Origin: Sphingobacterium sp. UBA7855 | GTDB taxonomy: Bacteria > Bacteroidota > Bacteroidia > Sphingobacteriales > Sphingobacteriaceae | DNA length: 53,231 bases | Assembly: GCA_002500745.1 (NCBI GenBank) | Contig: DLST01000009.1 | Location: 1-53,231, forward strand | Reading direction: 5' to 3' | Shown here: piece by piece, positions 25,785 through 34,268 of the stretch | Position numbering within the stretch: the stretch's first letter is position 1 | Layout of the letters: every line of letters starts with the position of its first letter | Translations under genes and position numbers: made by a program | Notes under the pieces: generated by a model | Database searches by the model: none | The model's input: only the letters and a program-made list of their open reading frames with translations | What the model was told of the DNA's origin: nothing

Positions 25785-26783
25785 TTAAATCATCCATTTG
25801 AATAGGCTGGCTCCCCAAGAGAAACCGGCGCCAAAGGCGGTTAACATGACTAAATCACCGGTATTTAATTTTTTAATGTTTTGCCAGATACATAATGGAA
25901 TTGTGGCAGCAATGGTATTTCCTAGGTATTCGATATTACTTAGCGCCCTGTCTTCTGGTATATTAAGACTACGTCCAACGGCATCGATAATGCGCTGGTT
26001 AGCCTGATGCGGGATTAACCAATTGATATCTTCAATCTGGAGGTTGTTGCGTTGCAACACCGTAGTACACGCATCACTCATAGACTGTACGGCATGTCTG
26101 AATACCGTTTTACCGTCTTGCTTCAGAAATCTGTTGTCGTTTACAGGAAGATTGCTGTCGATTGGATACAAAGAACCGCCGGCTTCAATTTTTAAAAATT
26201 CTTTTCCCGCTCCATTGCTACATAGATAGGCATCCATAATTCCACCTTCTAAAGATGGTTCAAGCCATATCACGCCAGCACCATCCCCAAAAAGAATATT
26301 GGTTGAACGGTCTTTTAAATCTACATAGGTACTGATATTATCGGCGCCGACAACAAGTACGTTTTTGTAACGTCCTGTCTCAACCAAAGCAGCAGCCATA
26401 TCTAAGGCATATAGAAATCCAGAGCAAGCTGCGTTGACATCAAATGCCCAGACATTAGTAAGCGCTAATTTTTCTAAAATGATATTTGCTGTTGCCGGCA
26501 TAGGCATATCAGGTGTAGAAGTCGCTACAATGAGCGCATCTACATCTTTCAGGTTTTTATGATATTGCTCCGCCAAATCTTGTATCGCTTTTACAGCCAT
26601 ATCTGATGTGGCAAGATTCTCTTCTAAAATTCTTCGTTCCTTAATACCTGTACGTTTGATAATCCATTCATCGGATGTATCGCAAAACTGTTCTAAATCT
26701 GTATTTGATCTCTTATTCGGCGGAATATATCCGCCAATACCAGTTATTGCGGCATATGGCCTGCTGGGTATTCTCTCCGTCAT
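25785..26783 (-). CDS. fabH: 3-oxoacyl-ACP synthase III (KAS III)
   Basis: 332 aa. Condenses acetyl-CoA (or branched acyl-CoA) with malonyl-ACP to start fatty acid synthesis. The Cys-His-Asn triad is complete: Cys120 in DVNAACSGFLYA, His259 in WLIPHQANQR, Asn289 in EYLGNTIAAT. SDEWIIKRTGIKERR is the CoA-binding Arg region and LTAFGAGFSWGASL the end. ATG 26783. It stands alone here, away from plsX and rpmF, so it may be an additional KAS III copy; Bacteroidota often have several. Confidence 0.93.
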   Translation of the reverse strand: MTERIPSRPYAAITGIGGYIPPNKRSNTDLEQFCDTSDEWIIKRTGIKERRILEENLATSDMAVKAIQDLAEQYHKNLKDVDALIVATSTPDMPMPATANIILEKLALTNVWAFDVNAACSGFLYALDMAAALVETGRYKNVLVVGADNISTYVDLKDRSTNILFGDGAGVIWLEPSLEGGIMDAYLCSNGAGKEFLKIEAGGSLYPIDSNLPVNDNRFLKQDGKTVFRHAVQSMSDACTTVLQRNNLQIEDINWLIPHQANQRIIDAVGRSLNIPEDRALSNIEYLGNTIAATIPLCIWQNIKKLNTGDLVMLTAFGAGFSWGASLFKWMI

Positions 26784-27102
26784 AAATTAATGTACTCCAT
26801 TCTCTCTTATTGTATCGCTATTCAATTGCAATAGCTTTGTGCTTTTTGAGCTGTAAAACTACGGTTAATTTATGCGATTGATAAGTGAAAAAAAAGATTT
26901 TTGACAAAATAATTACCTTTTACCAACACTTTTAACTGTTTTTTACGTATTACATATACTAATCTTCTAAATGGTTTTAATGAAGCGAAATTAAATGTTG
27001 AATATGTTTGTTTTTTCAGAATTTTAATCTAATGTCGTCCGTCCAAAATGGAAAATGGTCTAGTCGAACGACCCGGTGGAATTGTTTGAATTTAAGATTT
27101 GC

Positions 27103-27195
27103 CTATTCCAACAGTTCGGCAAGAATCGTGATTCCTTCTTTAATGAAAAAAGGCGATCTGTTAATATCCACCGTTAAATTCCAAGGTCTAAGCAT
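27103..27195 (-). pseudogene. Relic of a MocR/PdxR-type GntR regulator (N-terminus)
   Basis: ATG at 27195 opens 30 codons: MLRPWNLTVDINRS, then PFFIKEGITILAELLE and a stop. The RPW start followed by a basic/aspartate beta strand is characteristic of MocR-family regulators, in which a winged helix is fused to an aminotransferase-like domain. LAELLE resembles the end of the recognition-helix approach. Downstream frames (KFKQFHRVVRLDHFPFWTDD) are open only briefly and no aminotransferase-like domain remains. It has an intact TATATTTG upstream and neighbouring TGGWCTA boxes. Confidence 0.4.
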
Positions 27196-27220
27196 GAGTC
27201 TATTGTATCGGGTAATTGCT

Positions 27221-27228
27221 CAAATATA
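27221..27228 (-). promoter_or_regulatory. -7 box facing the MocR relic
   Basis: Exact TATATTTG on the minus strand, 25 bp above the relic's ATG. Its preservation suggests the gene loss is recent or that the promoter still produces a short transcript. Confidence 0.45.
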
Positions 27229-27329
27229 CAATTGTTCTGCTGGATTAAAGTACATTCGATAGATGGCGCATGATCGGTGCCGAGCTATTCTATTTAAGAT
27301 GAATTGTTTCGTTTATTGTGTTTAACGGC

Positions 27330-27365
27330 TGGACTAGGAATAAATAACCATCTTGGACTAGGAAT
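27330..27365 (+). promoter_or_regulatory. Direct repeat operator candidate (TGGACTAGGAAT x2)
   Basis: TGGACTAGGAAT at 27330-27341 and 27354-27365, 24 bp apart, just above the aminotransferase. The core TGGWCTA equals the core of the PdxR/MocR motif AAAGTGGWCTA as I remember it. A third core, TGGTCTA, is at 27056-27062. Confidence 0.5.
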
Positions 27366-27414
27366 GAAAGGAGATTTAAGTTGATTTTTGAGTTTTACTA
27401 ATTCTAAGTCATTC

Positions 27415-28557
27415 ATGAAACCATTTCCCGTTTTTGAGAAAGTTGATATTGCGATCGAACGAGCCCTTGGCTCTTTTGTTTACGATAAACAGCAGCAGGC
27501 CTATTTAGATCTCTATGGCGGTCATGCCGTTATTTCTGTTGGGCATAGCCATCCGCATGTTGTTGAGCAAACTATACAACAGATGAAAAAGATCGGATTT
27601 TATTCAAATGCAGTTACAAACGATCTTCAGGATCGTCTGGCTGAACGTCTAGGTAGCGCCTGTGGTTATCCGACCTATGCTGTCTTTTTTAGTAATTCTG
27701 GTGCGGAGGCAAACGAAAATGCGCTTAAGTTGGCTTCATTTCATACGGGGAGGAGGAAAGTACTGGCGATGTCCAATGCATTTCATGGGAGAACTTCAGC
27801 TGCGGTTTCGGCAACGGATATCCCGTCAATTCGTGCACCATTCAATGAAAGTGAACAATTTGTCTTTACACCTTTCAACGAGATCTCCAGTTTGAAAAAA
27901 CAATTGGAAACAGAAGAATACTGCGCTGTAATTATTGAACCTATTCAAGGCGTTGGGGGCATTCATGAGGCAAGTCCTGATTTCTTACAAGAAGTGAGAT
28001 CAATTTGTACAGCAACGGGTACGTTGCTTATTTTGGATGAAATTCAATGTGGGTATGGACGTACAGGGCTTTTCTTTGCACATCAGCATGCCGGGATAGA
28101 AGCCGATCTGATTACTGTTGCCAAAGGAATTGCCAATGGACTTCCCATGGGAGCCACGATTATTTCTCCAAAGATAAAGCCTGTGATGGGACAATTAGGG
28201 ACTACTTTTGGTGGCAGTCAGGTGGTGTGCGCGGCGGCTTTAGCAGTATTGGATGTTATCCAAAACGAACAATTGATCGGCAATGCGGCTGCTGTGGGTG
28301 AATTTTTGTTAACAGAGCTGAAGACAATAGCTGGCGTGAGTGAGGTGAGAGGCCGAGGCTTGATGATTGGCGTAGAATTTGAAAACGACATTAAACAACT
28401 GCGGGAAGAACTGCTGTTTTCTGAAAAGGTTTTTACGGGGTATGCCGGACAATATACGCTACGTTTGTTGCCCCCGTTGTGTTTTACCCGGAACGACGCA
28501 GATACTTTTTTGAAGAGTGTGCGGAAGCTTGTACACAAAGTTAAATCATCCTACTAA
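27415..28557 (+). CDS. Class III (acetylornithine-like) aminotransferase
   Basis: 380 aa from ATG 27415; a TTG at 27388 is rejected. PLP fold-type I. Marks: FSNSGAEANENALKLA, AMSNAFHGRTSAAVSATDIP, EPIQGVGGIHEA, LILDEIQCGYGRTG with the PLP-contacting Asp, and the Schiff-base Lys in TVAKGIANGLPMGATI. Closest in look to ArgD/AstC-type N-acyl-ornithine aminotransferases, but no arginine gene is adjacent, so another omega-amino acid substrate is possible. Its upstream region carries MocR-type boxes, suggesting vitamin B6- or amino-acid-linked control. Confidence 0.87.
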   Translation: MKPFPVFEKVDIAIERALGSFVYDKQQQAYLDLYGGHAVISVGHSHPHVVEQTIQQMKKIGFYSNAVTNDLQDRLAERLGSACGYPTYAVFFSNSGAEANENALKLASFHTGRRKVLAMSNAFHGRTSAAVSATDIPSIRAPFNESEQFVFTPFNEISSLKKQLETEEYCAVIIEPIQGVGGIHEASPDFLQEVRSICTATGTLLILDEIQCGYGRTGLFFAHQHAGIEADLITVAKGIANGLPMGATIISPKIKPVMGQLGTTFGGSQVVCAAALAVLDVIQNEQLIGNAAAVGEFLLTELKTIAGVSEVRGRGLMIGVEFENDIKQLREELLFSEKVFTGYAGQYTLRLLPPLCFTRNDADTFLKSVRKLVHKVKSSY

Positions 28558-28563
28558 CGATAC

Positions 28564-28590
28564 ATTGATTGATTGATTAATTGATTGATT
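28564..28590 (+). repeat. TGAT microsatellite
   Basis: About six TGAT/GATT units (ATTGATTGATTGATT, then AATTGATTGATT with one slip) between the aminotransferase stop and the Nudix gene. Confidence 0.7.
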
Positions 28591-28704
28591 TTTTAAAAAT
28601 TTCAGAAGGGAATCCTTAAAATTACCTGTTGCCTTTTGATAAATGTCATAAAAGAATTAATTTCAATTCATCGTTTTGATCAATACTAGCTTATATTAAA
28701 ATTC

Positions 28705-29118
28705 ATGAAAACAATAAAAACTTTGCCAACAGCGGGTTTAGTAAGTATTAAAGAGGGCAAATTATTATTAGCGTATAGCAACAATAGAAAGGCATGGTAT
28801 CTGCCAGGTGGGAAGATCGATGCGGGGGAGGAAGCGCTGCAGTCCCTTCGTCGCGAGATTTTGGAGGAGCTAAATATTAATCTGGACCCGGATAAAATTT
28901 CCTATTATTGCCATGTTACAGCCCCGGCATATGGGATTGTTCCGGAGGTGGTCATGGAACAGGAGTGTTTTCTGTATCCATTAACAGAGCAGATCGAACC
29001 CAGTAATGAGATTGGCGCGGTTCGTTATTTTTCACACCAAGAATACCTGGAAGAGCCTATCCAGGTCATTGGCGTTTTGCATGTGTTTGACAAGTTGAAG
29101 GCTGACGGATTGATTTAA
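28705..29118 (+). CDS. Nudix hydrolase
   Basis: 137 aa. The Nudix box is complete: PGGKIDAGEEALQSLRREIL followed by EELNI, matching G-x5-E-x7-R-E-x2-E-E. Preceded by SNNRKAWYL, a typical 8-oxo-dGTPase/MutT-like strand. Hydrolyses a nucleoside diphosphate-linked compound; the substrate is not predictable. ATG 28705. The 147-bp upstream gap contains the TGAT microsatellite. Convergent with the next exported protein. Confidence 0.93.
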   Translation: MKTIKTLPTAGLVSIKEGKLLLAYSNNRKAWYLPGGKIDAGEEALQSLRREILEELNINLDPDKISYYCHVTAPAYGIVPEVVMEQECFLYPLTEQIEPSNEIGAVRYFSHQEYLEEPIQVIGVLHVFDKLKADGLI

Positions 29119-29131
29119 AAACCTGTCGCTA

Positions 29132-29665
29132 CTAGATGCCGTAGCCTTCATTGAGGCAGGTTACACCTTTTGTGTCTTTTAAAGGAATAATTTTCTGGCT
29201 TTTGGTATCCATACGCCATGCCTTGACGATTTTGTCGAAATATTCTTTGCTTTCATCGACTTGGCTAATGGCTATAATTTCACTGTTTGGCTTGTCACCT
29301 TGCTTGCAGTTGCATAGGCTGAGCTGCTCGTTGGACTTCAGTTTTTCGATATTGATGGTATCCAAAATCTTGTATTTGACTTTACCTTTACCTGCTTTTT
29401 CATCGGGTAACACTTCCTCTAGAATACAGATGCCATTTTTGGCATTTGTAAAATAGCCGGCAGCAAAACGATAGTCGCCCTGTGCACGGCTGTCGGTTTC
29501 AATAAGCGCGCCAGTTGTGTAGGTATAAGATTTTAATTCAGCAATTTCATTAATCTCCCTGAATACCTTACCATATAAAGGATTTCGTTGAACATTCGGA
29601 CTGTTGAAACTGTACCAACAGCAGATTGATAGCAGTGCAAATGAAATAATTAGTGTATGTTTCAT
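29132..29665 (-). CDS. Hypothetical exported protein
   Basis: 177 aa. N-terminal hydrophobic segment MKHTLIISFALLSICCWYSF, a signal peptide or anchor; the cysteines do not make a good lipobox. The rest is soluble, alpha/beta, with LSLCNCKQGDKPNSE and a C-terminal Cys (GVTCLNEGYG) that could pair by disulphide. No family recognised. ATG at 29665. Convergent with the Nudix gene, 13 bp between stops. Confidence 0.7.
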   Translation of the reverse strand: MKHTLIISFALLSICCWYSFNSPNVQRNPLYGKVFREINEIAELKSYTYTTGALIETDSRAQGDYRFAAGYFTNAKNGICILEEVLPDEKAGKGKVKYKILDTINIEKLKSNEQLSLCNCKQGDKPNSEIIAISQVDESKEYFDKIVKAWRMDTKSQKIIPLKDTKGVTCLNEGYGI

Positions 29666-29875
29666 GGCGTAAAATCATTAATTACGGTATTAAGATAATA
29701 ATTCTCTTTGTTATTTTAATGCATGTTTTAATTAAAACTCTATTTTGGTCGACTAAATTTTCTAAACGTAATTGGTGGTTCTTTCTATTCTCTGCGGCCT
29801 GTTTTTTAAAGAGCCGTTGGGATCGATCGGCATTAATTGATGCATGGTTTCGTTAAAGTCTATCTTGTGAGGTAG

Positions 29876-29910
29876 TTTGCATACGCTTTAAAATTTTTCA
29901 CGTATTTTTG
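29876..29910 (+). promoter_or_regulatory. Promoter candidate of the histidine kinase
   Basis: TTTG at 29876-29879, a 23-bp spacer and TATTTTTG at 29903-29910. The GTG start codon is only 4 bp beyond the -7 box, which would make the mRNA leaderless or almost so. Confidence 0.45.
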
Positions 29911-29914
29911 AGCC

Positions 29915-31261
29915 GTGAAATTTCGATTTAAAAATAGCGAGCAGAAAAATAGTATTATTCTGATTGTCTGTTTGTTGTTGCTGCTGCTGGTAGGGGGAGG
30001 ACTGCTCGGTATTATCCATCATAAAGTTGATCGTCTTAAGAAAAGAATATTGATTGATTTTGCTGATGAGAATATGTTGCTTGTCAAGAAGCAGCTAGAA
30101 TTGCTGCAACAAGATCTGTACCTTTCTGAGAAAAAGATATTGGAACAACCCGTTTTCGATCCAAAAGAAATTGGGGATTCCTTATTGGTCATTATCCCTG
30201 TGGGTCAGGTTGAAGATGTGGGCAACAGGATGCTAACCTTGTTACGCACCCGGACAATACATCATCGGCTGTATCATATTTACATGGATATCGAACGGCT
30301 GAATGCTTATTTTTCAAAACTCAACTTTGGAAGGCGCGCTTACTTTGAGATCTATGACGACCGCGGTATCTGTGTATATTCTCCAGATAATAGGAGGTGG
30401 GGACGAAGAAATACCGCAGCATTTTCAAAACAAAGTCAAATTGTCCAGTCTGATTTTCTTCAGCTTGACGTAATGGTCAATTCATATCCTTCTAACATTC
30501 TTTTTGTTGGTGGTGAAATTAAGGTGTATGTTCTGTTGTTGAGCATCGAAGAGGAAATCCAGGAATTGTTGACTTATAGTATCTTGCTCGGTGTGGGGCT
30601 GATGCTGGTGGCTATGGCATTAATCTACTTCAATGTTGTGGAGCGGCGTAAAATTCAACAATTGAAATTGCTGGCTTTGGAACAGGAAAATGAATATACA
30701 CAGATGCGTCTTGTGCAATTGAGACAACAGATCAATCCACATTTTTTATTTAATACATTTGGTTCACTTCAGTACTTAATCGGAAAAGACGATGAACTGG
30801 CCAAGTCTTTTATTGGCAAGATGACTAAAGTCTATCGGAAGATGCTGCGTACCGACGAGGCGGAATGGTCTACGCTACGAGAGGAACTGGAATTGGGTAA
30901 AGCTTATTTCTTCTTGCAGCAGGTGCGTTTTGGGGCGGCATTAAATGATATGGATATTCAAATTTCAAACGAATTACTAGAAAAAAGGATTCCCCGTTTA
31001 GGTTTGCAAATGCTTATTGAGAATGCGATAAAGCATACTCGTATTTCTAAAGATAGTCCGCTTACTATCCGGTTGATCTACATTCCTGAAAGTAACTTAC
31101 TGGAGATTAGCAACAACTGGCAGCCTCGGCAGGGGGCAGAGTCGGAAGGCGAGGGGTACGGGCTCAATTACTTATCATCGATCTATACTTATTATACAAT
31201 GTCTAGTTTTCAGTTCGGAATAGAGGGGGGACAATTTATTGTACGATTACCACTCGCATAA
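29915..31261 (+). CDS. LytS/YehU-type sensor histidine kinase
   Basis: 448 aa, GTG start: an in-frame stop (TGA 29909) lies two codons upstream and no ATG precedes TM1. TM1 is about residues 13-33, an extracytoplasmic sensor about 35-205, TM2 about 219-240, and a short coiled coil (QLKLLALEQENEYTQMRL) follows. The His_kinase domain carries LRQQINPHFLFNTFG with phospho-acceptor His276. The N-box is LGLQMLIENAIKHTR (Asn370) and the glycine box GEGYGLNYL. This class pairs with LytTR regulators; the only one in the window is at 39023, after the SusC/SusD genes. Confidence 0.92.
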   Translation: MKFRFKNSEQKNSIILIVCLLLLLLVGGGLLGIIHHKVDRLKKRILIDFADENMLLVKKQLELLQQDLYLSEKKILEQPVFDPKEIGDSLLVIIPVGQVEDVGNRMLTLLRTRTIHHRLYHIYMDIERLNAYFSKLNFGRRAYFEIYDDRGICVYSPDNRRWGRRNTAAFSKQSQIVQSDFLQLDVMVNSYPSNILFVGGEIKVYVLLLSIEEEIQELLTYSILLGVGLMLVAMALIYFNVVERRKIQQLKLLALEQENEYTQMRLVQLRQQINPHFLFNTFGSLQYLIGKDDELAKSFIGKMTKVYRKMLRTDEAEWSTLREELELGKAYFFLQQVRFGAALNDMDIQISNELLEKRIPRLGLQMLIENAIKHTRISKDSPLTIRLIYIPESNLLEISNNWQPRQGAESEGEGYGLNYLSSIYTYYTMSSFQFGIEGGQFIVRLPLA

Positions 31262-31296
31262 TACCTTATATGAGTAATGAAATTGGAGGTGTCTAA

Positions 31297-31347
31297 CGTG
31301 TTCACGTTTTTATCGTGCGTGTTCATACCGCTAAACTACGTGTTCAT
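31297..31347 (+). promoter_or_regulatory. Triple 21-bp direct repeat, candidate LytTR operator
   Basis: CGTGTTCA[C/T] begins at 31297, 31318 and 31339, exactly 21 bp apart each time. LytTR domains bind 9-bp direct repeats with 12-13 bp between them, i.e. 21-22 bp phasing, and the GTTNA[T] core agrees with the AgrA-type consensus. The array ends 3 bp before the -33-like element. Confidence 0.65.
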
Positions 31348-31350
31348 CCC

Positions 31351-31379
31351 TTTATGTATTATTCTCTACAATATTTTTA
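31351..31379 (+). promoter_or_regulatory. Activator-dependent promoter candidate for protease-susC-susD
   Basis: TTTA at 31351-31354, a 17-bp spacer, then TATTTTTA at 31372-31379. Both elements deviate by one base from TTTG and TAnnTTTG, as expected of a promoter needing an activator. Confidence 0.45.
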
Positions 31380-31645
31380 ACAAATTTGGCTCTTAATCCA
31401 GTGGTTTTAGTTTGTGATCAGCCTAATCTTATCCGACAAGATGTCAAGACCTTTATAGCATGCAATTTAGGATAGACTTCATGGAATAGATGCAATTACT
31501 TTCTGATACAACTTATCCTTAGCTAATACAAGCTTTGGTTAAACCATGAATATTCGATTGATATTACATCGATACCAGTGAAAAACAAATAGCGTGCCAC
31601 GAGCTCATTTATGCCTTTGAAAGCGAGCTTAAAAATAATTATTTG

Positions 31646-34249
31646 ATGAAAAACACTTATACAAAGCTAGCCATAGGTCTTCTATTTTCAGCGGGTCTAA
31701 TGCAATCTTGTTCTATATTGCAAACAGTTGGTTTAAGAAAAAAAGAGACGGTTATTGCTGCCAAGGATTCGATAGGCAAGAAAGACTCTACAGCAGCGTA
31801 CGACAAATTGTTGAAAGATGCACAGGTGGATAGTGGGATGTTTACGGTGATCCGTAAGGAAAATAACTACTACTTTGAGATTCCATTGAAAAAGATGGGG
31901 CAAGATATTCTGTTGATTCAGAAGTTATCTTCTGTTCCATTGGCGCTGAATGAGGCCGGCGTAAATAAAGGGATGAATTATGAGAATAAGGTCATTCGTT
32001 TTACCTATCGTAAGGAGAAAAAAGAAGTGTGGGTTTCGGAGATTAAACCGCAGGTCGAAGCGCCTAAGGGTGATGCGATTGCGGCTTCAGTTGATGATAA
32101 CTACCGTCCTTCTTATATCGAATCTTTTAAAATCGAAAGCTATTCAAAGGATTCAAGTGCCGTGGTAATCAAAGTTAATAAAGTATTTGATGGTTCAGAA
32201 AAGAGCTTTACCGATGTGTTTACCGCTTTGGGCTTGGGTACTTCGCCTAAGACCAGCATTTCTACGATCGAAGATATCAAATCATATTCCAATAATATCG
32301 TTGTGAAATCGGTATTATCCACGAAGGTGACTGAAGGAAATGAATCGGTGCCAGTTTCTCTAGAGATAACGAGCAATCTGTATGAGCTGCCAGAAACACC
32401 TATGGTAGCGCGTTTTGCCGATCCAAGAATAGGATTCTTCACTTCACCACGTTGGTATTTTAACGATAAACAACAAGAACTGGATAAGAAAAATCTGGTC
32501 AATCGCTGGCGATTGGAACCGCGCGACGAAGATAAAGTGCGGTATCTGAAAGGGGAGTTGGTCGAACCAAAGAAACCGATTGTCTTTTATTTAGATCCGG
32601 CGACTCCAAAACAGTGGCGACAAGCCATCATCGATGGGGTTCATGATTGGCAGGTTGCCTTTGAAGCTGCTGGTTTCAAAAATGCAATTCTGGCCAAACA
32701 ACAGCCCGACAGTGTCAAATTTGATCCGGATGATGCTAACGTTTCTTCTATCGTATATGCAGCATCTGCTCAGGCGAATGCCATGGGACCTTCTGTGGTC
32801 GATCCGCGCTCGGGGGAAATTCTCGAAGCCGATGTGATCTGGTGGCATAACGTTATGACTATTCTCAACAGCTGGATGCGTATACAGACAGGCATCGTCG
32901 ATACATCAGTACGTGCTAATGTTTTTTCCGATGAGAAAATGGCACATGCCATTCGTTTTGTATCATCCCATGAAATTGGCCATACTTTGGGGCTTATGCA
33001 TAATATGGGGGCATCCGCAAGTTTCCCCGTGGATTCATTACGGAGCAAAAGCTTTACCGCAAAAATGGGGGGGACAGCACCTTCTATCATGGATTATGCG
33101 CGTTTCAATTATGTAGCGCAACCTGAGGATGGTGTGGAACAGATTACTCCGGTGATTGGCGCATACGACAAGTATGCGATTGGCTGGGCCTACCGCTGGT
33201 ACGGTAAAACACAGCCGTGGGATGAAATTCCTTTGTTGAGAAAGGAAATTGACAGCCATGTACACGATCCGATTTACCATTATGGTGAACAACAGGATTC
33301 CAAAAATATCGTTGATCCGCGGGCTCAATCGGAAGATCTGGGTGATGACGCCATGAAAGCCGGTGAATATGGCATGCTGAATCTGCGCCGTATGATGCCT
33401 AATATTATCAACTGGACCACTAAGGTAGGTGATGATTACTACCGTGCCGGAAAATTATATATGGGTGTCGTTGGACAATGGTACGCGTATGCGGACCATG
33501 TCTTAAATAACATCGGGGGTATCTATCTAGAAAATGCCGTTTTGGGCGATCAAAAAGATGCGTATAGTCCAGTGCCGAAAGAAAAACAGGTGCGTGCGCT
33601 GGAATACCTCAAGAAAAATGTCTTTTACATGCCCGAGTGGCTGTTCGTGCCTGCGCTGATGGCAAAAACTTTTCCGTTGAGAGATTCCCCGATAGGACCA
33701 TTTGAGTACGCTCCTTATAACTTACAACGTGAATTTCAATACGCTATGTTGTATAAACTTGTGAATGATGAGCGACTACTGCGTATGGTTGAGATGGAAA
33801 ATCTTTTTGGAAGTAAAAAAGCATGGAGTGCACCTGAGTTTCTGACTTCTGTACGTCAGACAGTTTTTGCCAAAACCATCAGTGGACAATCTTTGGATCT
33901 TAAAACACGGATGCTTCAACAAAACTATGTGGATGTGCTGATGGTCTCTACAAACAAATCCATGGAGAAGTTAAATGCGAAGAAACTGGCGGGCATTGAG
34001 CAACTGGTTGAAGCGACACGACCTGCTTTATGTTTGCATCCACAACATACATCCTCTTCGCAAGCCGGGCTTCGGAATGTCCATGTTACCGGTATGATTC
34101 GCACGTCCGATATGCTGACTTACAAACGCGCTGAATTATATGAGATTTACCAGTTGCTGAAACAAAAGAAACGGACTGGTGATGCCATTACAAAATCACA
34201 TTACATGGATCTTTTACTACGTATTGCAAATACCTTAGAATTAAACTAA
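31646..34249 (+). CDS. Zinc metalloprotease lipoprotein (DUF5117/DUF4953 type)
   Basis: 867 aa from ATG 31646. Lipoprotein-like start (FSAGLMQSCSILQ, Cys near 23). Large N-terminal DUF5118/DUF5117-type region, then a metzincin catalytic core: HEIGHTLGLMH (442-452; three zinc His, Glu443) with Met-turn SIMDYARFNY (Met482). The C-terminal part is helical. Probably outer-membrane or periplasmic, degrading proteins or peptides. It is 19 bp upstream of susC, so probably co-transcribed; the pairing suggests peptide products are imported by SusC/SusD. Control by the flanking kinase and LytTR regulator is inferred from the 21-bp boxes. Confidence 0.9.
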   Translation: MKNTYTKLAIGLLFSAGLMQSCSILQTVGLRKKETVIAAKDSIGKKDSTAAYDKLLKDAQVDSGMFTVIRKENNYYFEIPLKKMGQDILLIQKLSSVPLALNEAGVNKGMNYENKVIRFTYRKEKKEVWVSEIKPQVEAPKGDAIAASVDDNYRPSYIESFKIESYSKDSSAVVIKVNKVFDGSEKSFTDVFTALGLGTSPKTSISTIEDIKSYSNNIVVKSVLSTKVTEGNESVPVSLEITSNLYELPETPMVARFADPRIGFFTSPRWYFNDKQQELDKKNLVNRWRLEPRDEDKVRYLKGELVEPKKPIVFYLDPATPKQWRQAIIDGVHDWQVAFEAAGFKNAILAKQQPDSVKFDPDDANVSSIVYAASAQANAMGPSVVDPRSGEILEADVIWWHNVMTILNSWMRIQTGIVDTSVRANVFSDEKMAHAIRFVSSHEIGHTLGLMHNMGASASFPVDSLRSKSFTAKMGGTAPSIMDYARFNYVAQPEDGVEQITPVIGAYDKYAIGWAYRWYGKTQPWDEIPLLRKEIDSHVHDPIYHYGEQQDSKNIVDPRAQSEDLGDDAMKAGEYGMLNLRRMMPNIINWTTKVGDDYYRAGKLYMGVVGQWYAYADHVLNNIGGIYLENAVLGDQKDAYSPVPKEKQVRALEYLKKNVFYMPEWLFVPALMAKTFPLRDSPIGPFEYAPYNLQREFQYAMLYKLVNDERLLRMVEMENLFGSKKAWSAPEFLTSVRQTVFAKTISGQSLDLKTRMLQQNYVDVLMVSTNKSMEKLNAKKLAGIEQLVEATRPALCLHPQHTSSSQAGLRNVHVTGMIRTSDMLTYKRAELYEIYQLLKQKKRTGDAITKSHYMDLLLRIANTLELN

Positions 34250-34268
34250 TATATTAACATCTACCAAA

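Larger units (their letters stand above)
26784..27414. other. Intergenic region fabH / aminotransferase
   Basis: 631 bp. No intact gene. It contains a MocR-like gene relic (27103-27195, minus) with its own TATATTTG box (27221-27228), one TGGTCTA box (27056-27062) and two TGGACTAGGAAT direct repeats (27330-27365). The plus-strand ORF at 27008-27262 looks like the shadow of the relic. Confidence 0.6.
31262..31645. other. Regulatory intergenic region before the protease gene
   Basis: 384 bp with no credible gene. The first 120 bp hold three 21-bp-phased CGTGTTCA boxes and a candidate promoter. The remaining 265 bp would be an unusually long 5' untranslated leader; no known riboswitch was recognised in it. 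Confidence 0.6.

Noticed and set aside
27008..27262. Plus-strand ORF of 84 codons
   Set aside because: It lies antisense to the MocR-like relic, has no family resemblance and an unusual composition.
29653..29856. Hydrophobic 67-codon ORF starting GTG
   Set aside because: It overlaps the start of the minus-strand exported protein gene, has no promoter or ribosome site, and the composition looks like A+T-rich noncoding DNA.
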